This document shows, piece by piece, positions 1-8,327 of a stretch of DNA of 40,751 bases. The notes below the pieces were generated by a model. It ran no database searches. It worked only from the letters and a program-made list of their open reading frames with translations, and was not told where the DNA came from. The translations under genes were made by a program, and so were the position numbers. This DNA is from Chloroflexota bacterium. Its GTDB lineage: Bacteria; Chloroflexota; Dehalococcoidia; Dehalococcoidales; JAFGLR01. Numbering within the stretch: the first letter of the stretch is position 1; every line of letters begins with the position of its first letter. The DNA lies in assembly GCA_016210585.1 (NCBI GenBank), contig JACQTX010000123.1, positions 1 through 40,751 of the forward strand, written 5' to 3'.

Positions 1-1169
1 GCTACCGGCCTCGGGTGCTCCAGCAGGTCGAAGCGCGTGAAAGCATTCTGGATAGCCCTGGCCACGCCTTCGGCACTAGGTTCCAGCCCTTCCAACGAGG
101 GTGTCACCACCAGCAGATCGCGGATAGGCAGGAGGTCTTTCCGGGATAGAAAAATAGTGCTGCTGCTGACCTGGACAGTGTACTGTGAGGCCCCAACGAC
201 CGTGGCCCGCAGCCCCTCAGCCGACTCGCCTACCGTGAGGCCCAGGGAGGGGACTCGCCTCCGGATTGCCTCAGCCAGCAGAGGTCCCAGGTCACCGTAG
301 TCCTGGCTCTCTCGACCATAGATATATTCCGATACGCCTCCGGAGAAGTAAAGCTGGGCGCTGTCCCTGATATACTTATGTAGCGGCGTAATGAGGAGCT
401 CCTCTGCCTGAGGAGAGAGACTGCCACCGTCAAGAAACTCCAACAGGACCCGCACCATGACCTCGGCCATGGCTATCTTATCTTTCTGGCTAAGCGATTT
501 TCCCAGCTCCAACGGAACCCCGGCCCAGCGGGCTATCTTAGCCCCCGCCTCCTCGATACGGTTGACCTGTCCCTGTGCGTCCCAGGCTACCAGGCGAGCA
601 CCCACGTTGATGCAGGCCGTTTCCAGGATGGCCCCATTCTTTGCGATAGCCATTTTGCAGGTGCCGCCGCCTAAGTCCACGTTCATTATGGTGCTGTCAT
701 GGGAACGGGCAACAGCCCCTGAGCCATGAGCAGCCAGGATAGCCTCCAGGTTAGGCCCGGCGGTAGCGCAAACAAACTTGCCTCCCTGGTCAGCAAACAG
801 GCGGACGATAGCCTCTGCGTTCTTCTTCTTCACCGCTTCGCCAGTGCAGATAACAGCGCCGGTGTCAACATGATGGGATTCCACGCCGGCCAGAGCATAA
901 GAGCGGGCGATAAACTGGGCCAGTGCCTCGGTGTCAATGGTGTCCCAGTCCCGATAAGGGGTAAGCAAGACGGGAGAGCGGAAGATGACCTCCCGCCCGA
1001 CCACCTCAAAACGGCTGGAGAGGTTGCGACCGCGCCGGTGCAGCCATAGGCGGGAAAACATCAGGTGGGTTGTGGAGCTACCAATATCGATGCCCACGCT
1101 GATGAGCTCTTTCAGGTCGGGGTTACCTTGTTCTAGCTGTTCCTTAAGATCAACTTCAAAGTCGTGCAC
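1..1169 (-). CDS. eutA: Ethanolamine ammonia-lyase reactivating factor EutA-like protein (3' end outside window)
   Basis: Reading the minus strand from a GTG at 1169 gives 389 codons without a stop, running off the left edge. The GTG is the only sensible start: an in-frame TAG lies four codons upstream, and AGGAG sits six bases before it. The product has an actin-like ATPase fold: VGIDIGSSTTH near residue 20 (phosphate-1 loop) and NVDLGGGTCKMA near residue 170 (phosphate-2), as in EutA. EutA swaps damaged for fresh adenosylcobalamin on ethanolamine ammonia-lyase, using ATP. Family members are about 470 residues, so roughly the last 80 are missing here. No eutB or eutC lies in the window; they could lie just beyond the left edge. 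Other reactivases of this fold are possible, but the N-terminal motif fits EutA best. Confidence 0.8.
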   Translation of the reverse strand, partial: MHDFEVDLKEQLEQGNPDLKELISVGIDIGSSTTHLMFSRLWLHRRGRNLSSRFEVVGREVIFRSPVLLTPYRDWDTIDTEALAQFIARSYALAGVESHHVDTGAVICTGEAVKKKNAEAIVRLFADQGGKFVCATAGPNLEAILAAHGSGAVARSHDSTIMNVDLGGGTCKMAIAKNGAILETACINVGARLVAWDAQGQVNRIEEAGAKIARWAGVPLELGKSLSQKDKIAMAEVMVRVLLEFLDGGSLSPQAEELLITPLHKYIRDSAQLYFSGGVSEYIYGRESQDYGDLGPLLAEAIRRRVPSLGLTVGESAEGLRATVVGASQYTVQVSSSTIFLSRKDLLPIRDLLVVTPSLEGLEPSAEGVARAIQNAFTRFDLLEHPRPV

Positions 1170-1223
1170 GTCAAACTCCTAAATATCCGGAGAGACAACC
1201 TAGTCCCTTTGCTCTTCCCCAGG

Positions 1224-1267
1224 GGCCAAGCCACCTAGCGAGCCTTGATTCCTCGCTGCCTTTGGCC
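1224..1267 (-). promoter_or_regulatory. Nested hairpin in the leader of the eutA-like gene
   Basis: Read on the minus strand, GGCCAA (1267-1262) pairs with TTGGCC (1229-1224), and inside it AGCGAG (1257-1252) pairs with CTCGCT (1242-1237). The structure lies 55 bases upstream of the GTG start. It could be a structured leader or simply a short repeat. It lacks the conserved B12-box of cobalamin riboswitches, so no ligand is proposed. Confidence 0.35.
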
Positions 1268-1330
1268 GCAAGGCGTTTCCTTCCCTTTGGCTTAGTGCTG
1301 ATGAAAACGCATGAGGTAACGTTACACAAC

Positions 1331-1426
1331 TGTCATGGCGAGACTATTCCGCCGCAGGCGGAAGACGAAGCAATCTCACACGATATGGCATGAGATTGCT
1401 TCATCGCTGCGCCCCTCGCAATGACA
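1331..1426. repeat. REP/MITE-like palindromic repeat, copy 1
   Basis: The unit begins TGTCATGGCGAG and ends CTCGCAATGACA, with an internal inverted pair (CAATCTCA and TGAGATTG) around a short centre. Other full copies lie at 3467, 6631 and 8138, with partial copies at 25850, 34125 and 38335. It encodes no protein and sits between two genes. Confidence 0.8.
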
Positions 1427-1446
1427 CTTTACTTATGACATTTGTA

Positions 1447-2574
1447 TTAAAAGGACTCCCGGAACGGGTCAGTCCGGTAGGTCACCGGCTTCATGTCGAA
1501 CGGGACGCCGTTCTTCGCCAGCGCCTCCTTGAACATCCGCCGTATCTCCGGATCCTCGTCCTCGTATTCGATTTCCTTGCCGCCTTGCCGGACACTGATG
1601 TAGCCAAGCGGTCCCTGCTTGATAGTAGGAATCTCTGCCCCGACGCCACCACCTGTCCACCGCAGTGACCGGACCCGCTCCTTTCCGGTGTTGAAGTGCT
1701 CGTGGAACCAGTCGTGCTGCGGGGAGTAGATGCTCATGGGCTTCCAGTTGAACCTTACCACCTTGTCGCCGTGCCCGTCCTGGAAGGGATGTATGCCATA
1801 CAGTCTGTGCCATAGCAGGACGAAGCCCTCGGATTGGAGTATCAGGATTAGAGCGCCCGGCCCATGGTAATGGGCTTTCATATAGGTCCCCGTCGGCCAG
1901 TCGGCAGCGTGCGTGCCCTCCCAGGAAGCCATCTTGAAGGAGGTGACCTGCCCTTTCTCAGTCTTCGCGGGCTGGTCATCCAGGTGCGCCGTGCGCACAT
2001 CCGGTATAAAGTTCGTCTCCCAAAAGTTCAAGCCACCTGACCCCGGGTCCTTAAACCTTCTTTCGCCGGGCAGGAAGAACTCGGGCTTTCCCCTGAAGTC
2101 GGGGAACTTGTAGTCACAGTTGAAGATAAAATCTGCGTTGCGGAAGGCATTCAGCAGGAGAGGGGCATTCGTCACCGCCAGCAGCAGCACCGGATCCCGG
2201 CTGCCGTTCACCAGCCTGTGCCAGGCGTTCAAGGGCATGGCAAAAAAACTGCCTTCACCCCACTCGAAGGTGGCCTTGCTCTGGCCTTCATACCACACCT
2301 CGCATAGGCCCCGGCCCTTCAGCACGTAGATAAGCTCTTCGTAGATATGTTTCTCCGGCTCCAGTGCCTTGCCCCCGGGTATTTCGGCGACATAGATAGC
2401 CTCGCGTGCCTGCTTTGAGGCCTCCAGCTCGATATAGGTGCCCAGGCCTCCCATGCGCGGCCACGGCCGCCGCGGCACTTCGGTGACATCTTCTACACCG
2501 TGCATTGTCTGGTAAATCGGTATTCCCTCTGTTTTCATCCAGTCATCGCAGAATTCACTCTGGACAAAACCCAC
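1447..2574 (-). CDS. Bicupin-domain protein, function unknown
   Basis: A 375-residue protein with two cupin barrels, starting at a GTG with AAGGAGG four bases upstream. The first cupin (about residues 60-150) shows HIYEELIYVLKGRG followed by GSFFAMPLNAWHRLVN, the two classic metal-binding cupin motifs. The second (about 230-320) has KAHYHGPGALI and later PQHDWFHEHF. The two-cupin layout resembles gentisate 1,2-dioxygenase and related ring-cleaving or isomerising enzymes, but the ligand set is not complete enough to name a substrate. It runs in the same direction as the eutA-like gene, separated from it by 277 bases holding a repeat. It has its own good promoter at 2635-2663. It is most likely a metal-dependent cytosolic enzyme; calling it a dioxygenase would go beyond the sequence. 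Confidence 0.75.
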   Translation of the reverse strand: MGFVQSEFCDDWMKTEGIPIYQTMHGVEDVTEVPRRPWPRMGGLGTYIELEASKQAREAIYVAEIPGGKALEPEKHIYEELIYVLKGRGLCEVWYEGQSKATFEWGEGSFFAMPLNAWHRLVNGSRDPVLLLAVTNAPLLLNAFRNADFIFNCDYKFPDFRGKPEFFLPGERRFKDPGSGGLNFWETNFIPDVRTAHLDDQPAKTEKGQVTSFKMASWEGTHAADWPTGTYMKAHYHGPGALILILQSEGFVLLWHRLYGIHPFQDGHGDKVVRFNWKPMSIYSPQHDWFHEHFNTGKERVRSLRWTGGGVGAEIPTIKQGPLGYISVRQGGKEIEYEDEDPEIRRMFKEALAKNGVPFDMKPVTYRTDPFRESF

Positions 2575-2634
2575 GTTGCCTCCTTTTCTTCTTTAACTTT
2601 CTCGGGCACAGGCTATATTCGCACCCGTAGCGTT

Positions 2635-2663
2635 ATTATGTTTGATATGGAGGCGAATGTCAA
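2635..2663 (-). promoter_or_regulatory. Sigma-70-type promoter of the bicupin gene
   Basis: On the minus strand TTGACA (2663-2658) is followed after exactly 17 bases by CATAAT (2640-2635). Transcription would begin near 2628, giving a leader of about 54 bases before the GTG at 2574. Confidence 0.65.
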
Positions 2664-2777
2664 CTGTGATTCCGCCCCAAAATCAGCGATTCCATCCATA
2701 GCTCGGGTTTCCTCTCAACCTGATGTGATGGGTAGGTTAGGAAACCTGCCCTGCGGGACTCTGGGGTCTGCCAGCAC

Positions 2778-3401
2778 CTAAAGAACAGGGCAAATACGGT
2801 TCAAAGCCTCCCGCGTAACCGCGCCCTCGCGCAGGACCACCGGGACTTCGCCGGTGACGTCAACGACAGTGGACTCCTTGCCGAGCGGGCAGGGGCCGGC
2901 GTCAATAATCAGGTCCAGTCTATCCCCAAGCTGCGCACAGACCTCGGCGGCGGTCACGGGGCTGGGCTGGCCGCTGATATTGGCGCTTGTGCCGGTTATC
3001 GGCGTCATGGTGCTGCGAATAATGGTAATCGGTATGGGGTGCGCCGGCACGCGCACCGCAATAGTATCGCTCCCGCCGGTCACAATGTCCGGCACAGATT
3101 CCGCTTTTGCCAAGACCAGCGTCAAGGCGCCGGGCATAAAGCTGATGGCGAGGAGCCAGGCGGTTGCGGACACACTTCTGGCTACGTCACTTATCTGGGC
3201 AACGTCAGACAGGAGTATAGGTAACGCCATCTGGCGCGGGCGTCCCTTTAGCTCAAAGACACGCTCGACCGCCCTGGCGTCCGTGATTATGGCACCCAGC
3301 CCGTAGAGGGTATCCGTGGGGAAGGCGATGACGCCACCCTGTTTCAGGATGATAATGCCCTTCTCTACCTGCTTGAGCAGGCCCAGCGGAGACTCGTTCA
3401 T
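2778..3401 (-). CDS. tsaC: L-threonylcarbamoyladenylate synthase (TsaC/YrdC/Sua5 family)
   Basis: A 207-residue enzyme that makes threonylcarbamoyl-AMP from threonine, bicarbonate and ATP, the first step of the t6A modification of tRNAs reading ANN codons. The YrdC fold is clear: GGVIAFPTDTLYGLG near residue 22, the substrate-binding KGRPRQMALPI, and TGTSANISGQ near residue 138. The reading frame could extend 37 codons further upstream, but that part is the palindromic repeat at 3467-3564. The ATG at 3401 has AGGAG six bases upstream and begins at the usual family position. It lacks the C-terminal Sua5 domain, so it is the short form. It is transcribed divergently from guaA. Confidence 0.93.
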   Translation of the reverse strand: MNESPLGLLKQVEKGIIILKQGGVIAFPTDTLYGLGAIITDARAVERVFELKGRPRQMALPILLSDVAQISDVARSVSATAWLLAISFMPGALTLVLAKAESVPDIVTGGSDTIAVRVPAHPIPITIIRSTMTPITGTSANISGQPSPVTAAEVCAQLGDRLDLIIDAGPCPLGKESTVVDVTGEVPVVLREGAVTREALNRICPVL

Positions 3402-3466
3402 GCTATTCTCCTGGCTCGAAGTGGGAAGTGTGCAATTGCAAAGTCCTGCGGGAAAGACGCTTCGGT

Positions 3467-3564
3467 TGTCATTGCGAGCGGCTGAAAGCCAGCGAAGCAA
3501 TCTCATGCTCATATTGTGTGGGATTGCTTCGGCTTCGCCTGCGGCGAATGCACTCGCAATGACA
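3467..3564. repeat. REP/MITE-like palindromic repeat, copy 2
   Basis: It starts TGTCATTGCGAGCGGCTG and ends CTCGCAATGACA, with CAATCTCA and a matching GGGATTG half inside. The first 30 bases are almost the same as copy 4 at 8138. It lies in the leader of tsaC. Confidence 0.85.
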
Positions 3565-3578
3565 GATGTATCAACTCC

Positions 3579-3607
3579 TTGACGTTAGTATAGCACAGTG
3601 TTAATCT
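3579..3607 (+). promoter_or_regulatory. Promoter of guaA, with an opposing tsaC promoter overlapping it
   Basis: TTGACG (3579-3584), a 17-base spacer and TAATCT (3602-3607) make a good sigma-70 promoter. Transcription would start about 3613-3615, only a few bases before the ATG at 3618, so the guaA mRNA would be nearly leaderless. This matches the absence of a Shine-Dalgarno sequence. On the minus strand, TGCTATACT (the -10 is the complement of 3587-3592) is an extended -10 that could serve tsaC. Confidence 0.6.
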
Positions 3608-3617
3608 GTAATTAAAA

Positions 3618-5303
3618 ATGTCTGAAGAGAAACTGAAACAGCCTGTCAGCGAAAGCCACCGCGTAACCACGAGCGGCGATATCGAGGTGGGCACTTACCT
3701 GGAAATCGCCAAGGAGATAGCCGGCCAGCAGTCGGTCAGCGCCAAAGAAGCCGTCCCGGAGACTGAGCGTGAGGCCATCATTGTCATTGACTTCGGCTCG
3801 CAGTATAGCATGCTCATCGCCCGACGGGTGCGCGAGTGCCATGTCTATTGCGAGCTGGTAGCGCACGATACGCCCTGGGAAAAAATCGCGCCGCTAAACC
3901 CCAAGGGCTTTATCCTGTCCGGCGGGCCCGCCAGTGTCTATGAGCCGGGCGCACCGCTGGCGCCGGCCTATATCTATGAAAAGCACCTTCCCGTGCTGGG
4001 CATCTGCTACGGGATGCAGGTTATCACTCACCAGCTTGGCGGGCGAGTGACCAGGGGCAACAAGCAGGAGTATGGCCATGCCGTGCTGCACCTGGGGGCT
4101 GCGGATTCGCCCCTCTTCGCTGATTTGTCGCAGTCATCGCCAGTGTGGATGAGCCATGGTGACAGCATTGACGAACTGCCGCCGGGGTTCACCGCATTGG
4201 CCTACACGGAGAACACACCTGTCGCCGTCATGGGCAGCAAAAATGGTATCTTTGGCTTCCAGTTCCATCCGGAAGTCGCCCATACACCGGAGGGGAAGAC
4301 CATCCTGCGTAACTTCGTGTATAAGGTATGCGGCTGCAAGGGTAACTGGACAATGGGCAGCTTTGTCAATGATAGCCTGGCCAAAATCAGGGGACAGGTC
4401 TGCGGCGGCAAGGTTATCAGCGCCCTATCCGGCGGTGTTGACTCCTCCGTGGTAGCTATCCTGATTCACCGTGCCATTGGTGACCAGCTTACCTGCATCT
4501 TCGTCAACAACGGGCTGCTGCGGCGGGAGGAGGTGGAGCGGACTTTTAATGTCTTCCGTCTCAACATGGGCATGAACATCGTCTATGTTGACGCCAGCGA
4601 GAGGTTTCTCAGCCGCTTGAAGGGCGTCATTGACCCGGAGCAGAAACGCAAGGCTATCGGCGAAGAGTTTATCCGTGTCTTTGAGGAGGAGGCCAATAAG
4701 ATAGGCCAGGTTGACTTCCTGGCCCAGGGCACCCTCTACCCCGATGTGATTGAGAGCATCTCATCCGTGAGCAAGGCCTCAGCCAAAATCAAGACGCACC
4801 ACAATGTCGGTGGCCTGCCCGCCCGGATGACGCTCAAGCTGCTGGAGCCACTGCGTTTTCTCTTCAAGGACGAGGTGCGGCAGGTGGGACTGGCACTAGG
4901 TCTGCCCGAAGAGATGGTCTGGCGGCAGCCCTTCCCCGGCCCCGGCCTCGCTATCCGCATTATCGGCGAGGTCAACAAGGAGAAGCTGGAAATCCTGCGC
5001 TCGGCGGACTTCATCGTGATGAACGAAATTAAGAAGGCCAAGCTCTACCGCCAGCTCTGGCAGAGCTTCGCCATATTGACCGATGTCAAGTCGGTCGGCG
5101 TCATGGGCGACTACCGCACCTACGGCTACCTGGTGGCCATCCGGGCCGTCACCAGCGAGGATGCCATGACCGCCGACTGGGCGCGTCTGCCCTACGACCT
5201 CCTGGCCCGTATCTCCAACCGCATTGTCAATGAAGTCCCCGGCGTCAACCGCGTAGTCTATGACATCACCTCCAAACCCCCGTCCACCATTGAGTGGGAG
5301 TAA
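3618..5303 (+). CDS. guaA: GMP synthase (glutamine-hydrolysing)
   Basis: It converts XMP to GMP using glutamine and ATP, the last step of guanine nucleotide synthesis. The class I glutamine amidotransferase domain (about residues 54-245) has the nucleophile Cys130 in LGICYGMQ, plus His217 and Glu219 in FQFHPEV. The ATP-pyrophosphatase domain has the P-loop SGGVDSS at 271-277. The C-terminal dimerisation domain ends [15 protein letters not shown], the usual family ending. At 561 residues it is about 45-50 longer than typical. The extra residues are an N-terminal extension rich in Glu, Lys and Ser before the family start at [11 protein letters not shown]. No ATG, TTG or well-placed GTG lies at the usual start, so the extension appears to be translated from the ATG at 3618. 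Confidence 0.96.
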   Translation: MSEEKLKQPVSESHRVTTSGDIEVGTYLEIAKEIAGQQSVSAKEAVPETEREAIIVIDFGSQYSMLIARRVRECHVYCELVAHDTPWEKIAPLNPKGFILSGGPASVYEPGAPLAPAYIYEKHLPVLGICYGMQVITHQLGGRVTRGNKQEYGHAVLHLGAADSPLFADLSQSSPVWMSHGDSIDELPPGFTALAYTENTPVAVMGSKNGIFGFQFHPEVAHTPEGKTILRNFVYKVCGCKGNWTMGSFVNDSLAKIRGQVCGGKVISALSGGVDSSVVAILIHRAIGDQLTCIFVNNGLLRREEVERTFNVFRLNMGMNIVYVDASERFLSRLKGVIDPEQKRKAIGEEFIRVFEEEANKIGQVDFLAQGTLYPDVIESISSVSKASAKIKTHHNVGGLPARMTLKLLEPLRFLFKDEVRQVGLALGLPEEMVWRQPFPGPGLAIRIIGEVNKEKLEILRSADFIVMNEIKKAKLYRQLWQSFAILTDVKSVGVMGDYRTYGYLVAIRAVTSEDAMTADWARLPYDLLARISNRIVNEVPGVNRVVYDITSKPPSTIEWE

Positions 5304-5307
5304 AGAA

Positions 5308-5667
5308 GTGGGTTTTGTTAGGGCAAAGCTGCGTATAGCCAATGTTGACAACCTTTCCCAACACGCAGACCTTGAGCTTCTGGTGGATACGGGGGCGACA
5401 TTTACCCTCGTCCCCGCCTCGGCTTTCCGTCAAGTAGGAGCTAAGAGTGATACTGAGTTCAAGCTGCGTCTGGCTGACGGCAGTTTCATAACTCGTAAGG
5501 GTGGCACGGTCTGGGTGGAGCTGGAAGGGAAGGGGTATAGAGTCCCGGTTATCATCGGTGAGGATGGCGATACGCCTGTCGTAGGGGTTACCACTCTGGA
5601 GATTCTGGGCCTGGCGGTTGACCCTGTGGCCGGAAAGCTAAAGCCGACCGATTACCTGCTGCTGTAA
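5308..5667 (+). CDS. Clan AA (retropepsin-like) aspartic protease family protein
   Basis: A 119-residue protein with a single pepsin-type half: LELLVDTGATFTLVP carries the DTGA catalytic triplet near residue 30, and GVTTLEILGLAVDP near the end matches the conserved hydrophobic Gly-Leu motif of this fold. Such proteins work as homodimers, each giving one Asp. The frame is open from an ATG at 5260 inside guaA, but the GTG at 5308 has GGGAG seven bases before it and avoids a 44-base overlap, so it is the preferred start. It follows guaA by four bases and is likely co-transcribed. Small free-standing clan AA proteases are widespread in archaea and bacteria with no established substrate. Confidence 0.75.
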   Translation: MGFVRAKLRIANVDNLSQHADLELLVDTGATFTLVPASAFRQVGAKSDTEFKLRLADGSFITRKGGTVWVELEGKGYRVPVIIGEDGDTPVVGVTTLEILGLAVDPVAGKLKPTDYLLL

Positions 5668-5728
5668 GCTATAGGCAAGGGGTGAGCGGGAGTAGAAAAC
5701 CCGTTCCCGATACACAGGAGGTCAAAGA

Positions 5729-5920
5729 ATGGCGGAATACATCTACTGGCGTGGTAGCAAGTTTGCCCTAGGCAAAACAGGTAAATGCCCACGTTGTGGA
5801 CGGAGAACTGTTTGCTGGGAACATAGCTACATGGTGCAAGGTTATGCCAATTTCATTAAGCGTATCCGTGTAGAAGAAGGAGTAGACCCTGTGAAGGGTG
5901 GCAATACAGTTGTCTCGTAA
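5729..5920 (+). CDS. Small protein with a CxxC knuckle, unknown function
   Basis: A 63-residue basic protein preceded by a strong AGGAGG seven bases upstream of the ATG. GKCPRCGRRTVCWEH contains CPRC and a third Cys and a His a few residues on, which suggests a single zinc knuckle. No known family was recognised. It follows the protease gene by about 60 bases and probably ends the guaA transcription unit. Confidence 0.6.
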   Translation: MAEYIYWRGSKFALGKTGKCPRCGRRTVCWEHSYMVQGYANFIKRIRVEEGVDPVKGGNTVVS

Positions 5921-5947
5921 GTTAAGCAGGAACAGCATATCTAAACG

Positions 5948-6020
5948 TCATTCTGGCGAAGGCCAGAATCCAGGCCGGATATCCTATCATCTGGATACCG
6001 GCTTCCGTCGGTATGGTTAA
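5948..6020. repeat. Intergenic palindromic repeat (CATTCTGGC type)
   Basis: ATTCTGGC (5950-5957) and GCCAGAAT (5962-5969) form a hairpin with a GAAG loop. It is followed by CCAG and a distant CTGGATACCGGC. The type resembles the CATTCCAGC hairpin in the element near 26000. It is non-coding. Confidence 0.6.
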
Positions 6021-6088
6021 ACAGGCAAGCCAACAAAGCAGGGAGACGTCACAATATTATGAGACGGTCAGTTACTGACTGGGAGTGA

Positions 6089-6580
6089 ATTGAGATCCTT
6101 AGAAGTAGCAGGTCCTTTCTCACCATCTTTCTGCTTGCCGCACTGCTGTTTTCGGCGACAGCCTGTATTTCCGCACCCACAGAAGTCAAGGTCATTAAGG
6201 TGGTTGACGGTGATACGATTGAAGTCCAGATGGGTAGTGAAGTCCAGCGTGTGCGCTACATCGGCATTGATACCCCGGAAATGACTGATTCCCGTCCCGC
6301 CTGGCGTGCCCTGGCGGCGGAGGCCACCAGGGTGAACAAGACACTGGTGCTGGGCAAAACCGTGGAGTTGGAGAAGGACACTTCTGAGGTTGACCGCTAC
6401 GGCCGGCTTCTCCGCTATGTTTATGTGGACGGGACTTTTGTCAACGCGGAACTGGTCAAAGCCGGGCTGGCAGAAGCTAAGGCCTACCCGCCGGATACCA
6501 AATACCAGTCCCTTTTTGAAGGCTATGAAGCCGAAGCCAGACAAGCGAAAAGGGGCATCTGGGGTCTGGTAGAGAGATAG
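6089..6580 (+). CDS. Thermonuclease (SNase-like) lipoprotein with a non-standard start
   Basis: The core from about 6180 is a staphylococcal-nuclease domain. VRYIGIDTPEM gives the Arg, Asp and Glu of the active site, DRYGRLLRYVY gives the second catalytic Arg, and it ends KRGIWGL as the family does. It hydrolyses DNA and RNA, using calcium. An in-frame GTG at 6200 would remove the first strand of the domain. The frame upstream encodes a clear lipoprotein signal: basic residues, a hydrophobic run, then SATAC as lipobox. However, this part has no ATG, GTG or TTG. Only ATT (6089) or ATC (6095) follow an in-frame TGA at 6086, with GGGAG at 6081-6085. An ATG at 6059 precedes the TGA by nine codons. 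Start is therefore uncertain. Confidence 0.8.
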   Translation: MEILRSSRSFLTIFLLAALLFSATACISAPTEVKVIKVVDGDTIEVQMGSEVQRVRYIGIDTPEMTDSRPAWRALAAEATRVNKTLVLGKTVELEKDTSEVDRYGRLLRYVYVDGTFVNAELVKAGLAEAKAYPPDTKYQSLFEGYEAEARQAKRGIWGLVER

Positions 6581-6630
6581 TAATGTAATTATCCATTGTC
6601 GATAGGTGGCTCCGTGCGCATATCCTCATC

Positions 6631-6789
6631 TGTCATTGCGAGACCATTCAGCCGCAGGCAGAAGGCGTGGCAATCTCTACAATCCGAATTGTCCGACTCT
6701 TTCATCGGACTGCCATGCTCGGACGTTCGGTTGAGATTGCCACGTCGTCCTCATCCTTCTCTGAAGGACTCGGACTCCTCGCAAAGACA
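6631..6789. repeat. REP/MITE-like palindromic repeat, copy 3 (long form)
   Basis: Begins TGTCATTGCGAGACC and ends TCCTCGCAAAGACA. Inside, GTGGCAATCTC and GAGATTGCCAC are perfect inverted repeats, and GTCCGACTC and GGACTGCC lie between them. At 159 bases it is the longest copy in the window. It occupies most of the gap before purD. Confidence 0.8.
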
Positions 6790-6844
6790 GTAAAACTTTG
6801 TTGCTTCATGCATGCATATTAATTATGACATCAGGAGTCAGACC

Positions 6845-8113
6845 TTGAAAATCCTCGTTATCGGCGGCGGGGCCAGGGAGCATGCCCTGGTCTGGAAACT
6901 GGCGCAGAGTCCTAAAGTCAAGGAGATTTATGCCGCGCCCGGGAACGCGGGCACGGCGCCGATTGCCCAAAACCTCAATGTTGCCGCCACGGACATTGCA
7001 GCCCTCTTGAAGACGGCGCGGGAAAAGCAGATTGACCTGACGGTAGTCGGGCCGGAGGCACCGCTGGCGGAGGGCATTGTTGACCGCTTCCGGGATGCTG
7101 GTCTCCCCATCTTCGGGCCGAGCCAGAAGGCGGCGGCAATCGAGTCCAGCAAGGTCTTCGCCAAGGACCTGATGCAGAAGCATGGCATCCCCTGTGCCCG
7201 CAGTGCCAGCTTCGATTCATATAGTGAGGCCAAAGCCTATCTCGAAAAGCAAGCACCACCCGTTGTCGTCAAGGCGGACGGGCTGGCGGCGGGGAAGGGT
7301 GTGGTGGTTGCTACATCAATTTCTGAAGCGCTTGTCGCTCTAGATGACTTCATGGCGAAGAAAACGCTGGGCCGGGCGGGCGACCGCATAATTATCGAGG
7401 AGTGTTTGGCGGGCCGCGAGATGAGTGCCTTCGCCTTTACGGATGGGGAGACGGTGGTGCCCATGCTGCCGGCCTGTGACTACAAGCGTGTCTTTGACGG
7501 CGACCGGGGGCCAAACACCGGCGGCATGGGCAGCTACAGCCCGCCCCCTTTTTACACTGCGGCGCTGGCGGAGAAAGTAACTGGGACCATCATGGTGCCG
7601 ACCGTCCGAGCCATGGCCAAAGAGGGCCGGCCTTACAAGGGTGTGCTCTATGGCGGGCTGATGCTCACCGCAGATGGGCCGAAGGTTCTTGAGTTCAATG
7701 CCCGCTTCGGCGACCCGGAGACGCAAGTAGTGCTGCCCTTGCTGAAGACGGATTTAGCGGACATAATGCTGGCGGTAGTTGATAATAGGCTGGGACAGCT
7801 TAAGGTGGAATGGCGTGATGGTGCCTGCGTGGGCGTCGTCCTGGCCTCCGGCGGCTACCCCGGCAGCTACAAGACAGGCTTGCCCGTAAATGGCCTGGAC
7901 AGTCTGGACGAGGATATCCTGGTATTTCATGCCGGGACGAAGCTGGACGCAGCCGGGCAGGTGGTCACCAACGGCGGGCGGGTGCTGACAGTAGTCGCCA
8001 CCGGCCAAACCATTGCCGAAGCGAGGGAAAAGGTTTATAATAACATACCGCGCCTGCACTTTGAGGGCTGTCATTACCGGCGGGATGTTGGTCTGGTATT
8101 GAATAGGGCATAA
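6845..8113 (+). CDS. purD: Phosphoribosylamine--glycine ligase
   Basis: It joins glycine to phosphoribosylamine with ATP, the second step of purine synthesis. The 422-residue product has the N-domain motif KILVIGGGAREHAL, the ATP-grasp region VVVKADGLAAGKGVVVA near residue 140, GDRGPNTGGMGSYSPPP near 220, and FNARFGDPETQVVLP near 285, all diagnostic. The reading frame is open back to an ATG at 6812. The TTG at 6845 has AGGAG seven bases upstream and gives exactly the family N-terminus, so it is taken as the start. It is followed by a repeat and then purE-purB-purC in the same direction. Confidence 0.95.
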   Translation: MKILVIGGGAREHALVWKLAQSPKVKEIYAAPGNAGTAPIAQNLNVAATDIAALLKTAREKQIDLTVVGPEAPLAEGIVDRFRDAGLPIFGPSQKAAAIESSKVFAKDLMQKHGIPCARSASFDSYSEAKAYLEKQAPPVVVKADGLAAGKGVVVATSISEALVALDDFMAKKTLGRAGDRIIIEECLAGREMSAFAFTDGETVVPMLPACDYKRVFDGDRGPNTGGMGSYSPPPFYTAALAEKVTGTIMVPTVRAMAKEGRPYKGVLYGGLMLTADGPKVLEFNARFGDPETQVVLPLLKTDLADIMLAVVDNRLGQLKVEWRDGACVGVVLASGGYPGSYKTGLPVNGLDSLDEDILVFHAGTKLDAAGQVVTNGGRVLTVVATGQTIAEAREKVYNNIPRLHFEGCHYRRDVGLVLNRA

Positions 8114-8137
8114 GAGTGTTGCGTAACGGCGCTCGAC

Positions 8138-8249
8138 TGTCATTGCGAGCGGCTGAAAGCCAGCGAAGCAATCCGCGATTCGCTCCCGCTGGCTTACAAT
8201 TCGGAGATTGCTTCGGCTCCGCCCTTCGGTGGATGCGTTCGCAATGACA
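8138..8249. repeat. REP/MITE-like palindromic repeat, copy 4
   Basis: It starts TGTCATTGCGAGCGGCTG and ends TTCGCAATGACA, with GAAGCAATC and GATTGCTTC as an internal inverted pair. It lies between purD and purE, so it may form a large hairpin in a polycistronic transcript. Confidence 0.85.
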
Positions 8250-8327
8250 AGATGATATAAGGGCTTGTAGACATTATCCCCATCTATGTTAAAGCCGTAA
8301 TAACTATGAAAATTTGAGGTCAGGGAT

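Noticed and set aside
1447-2574. Naming the bicupin protein gentisate 1,2-dioxygenase
   Set aside because: The two-cupin layout fits, but substrate-specific residues cannot be confirmed and no aromatic pathway genes are nearby.
1331-8249. Repeats at 1331, 3467, 6631 and 8138 as a possible CRISPR or phage attachment set
   Set aside because: Each is a self-complementary unit dispersed between genes, with no regular spacing, no cas genes and no integrase.
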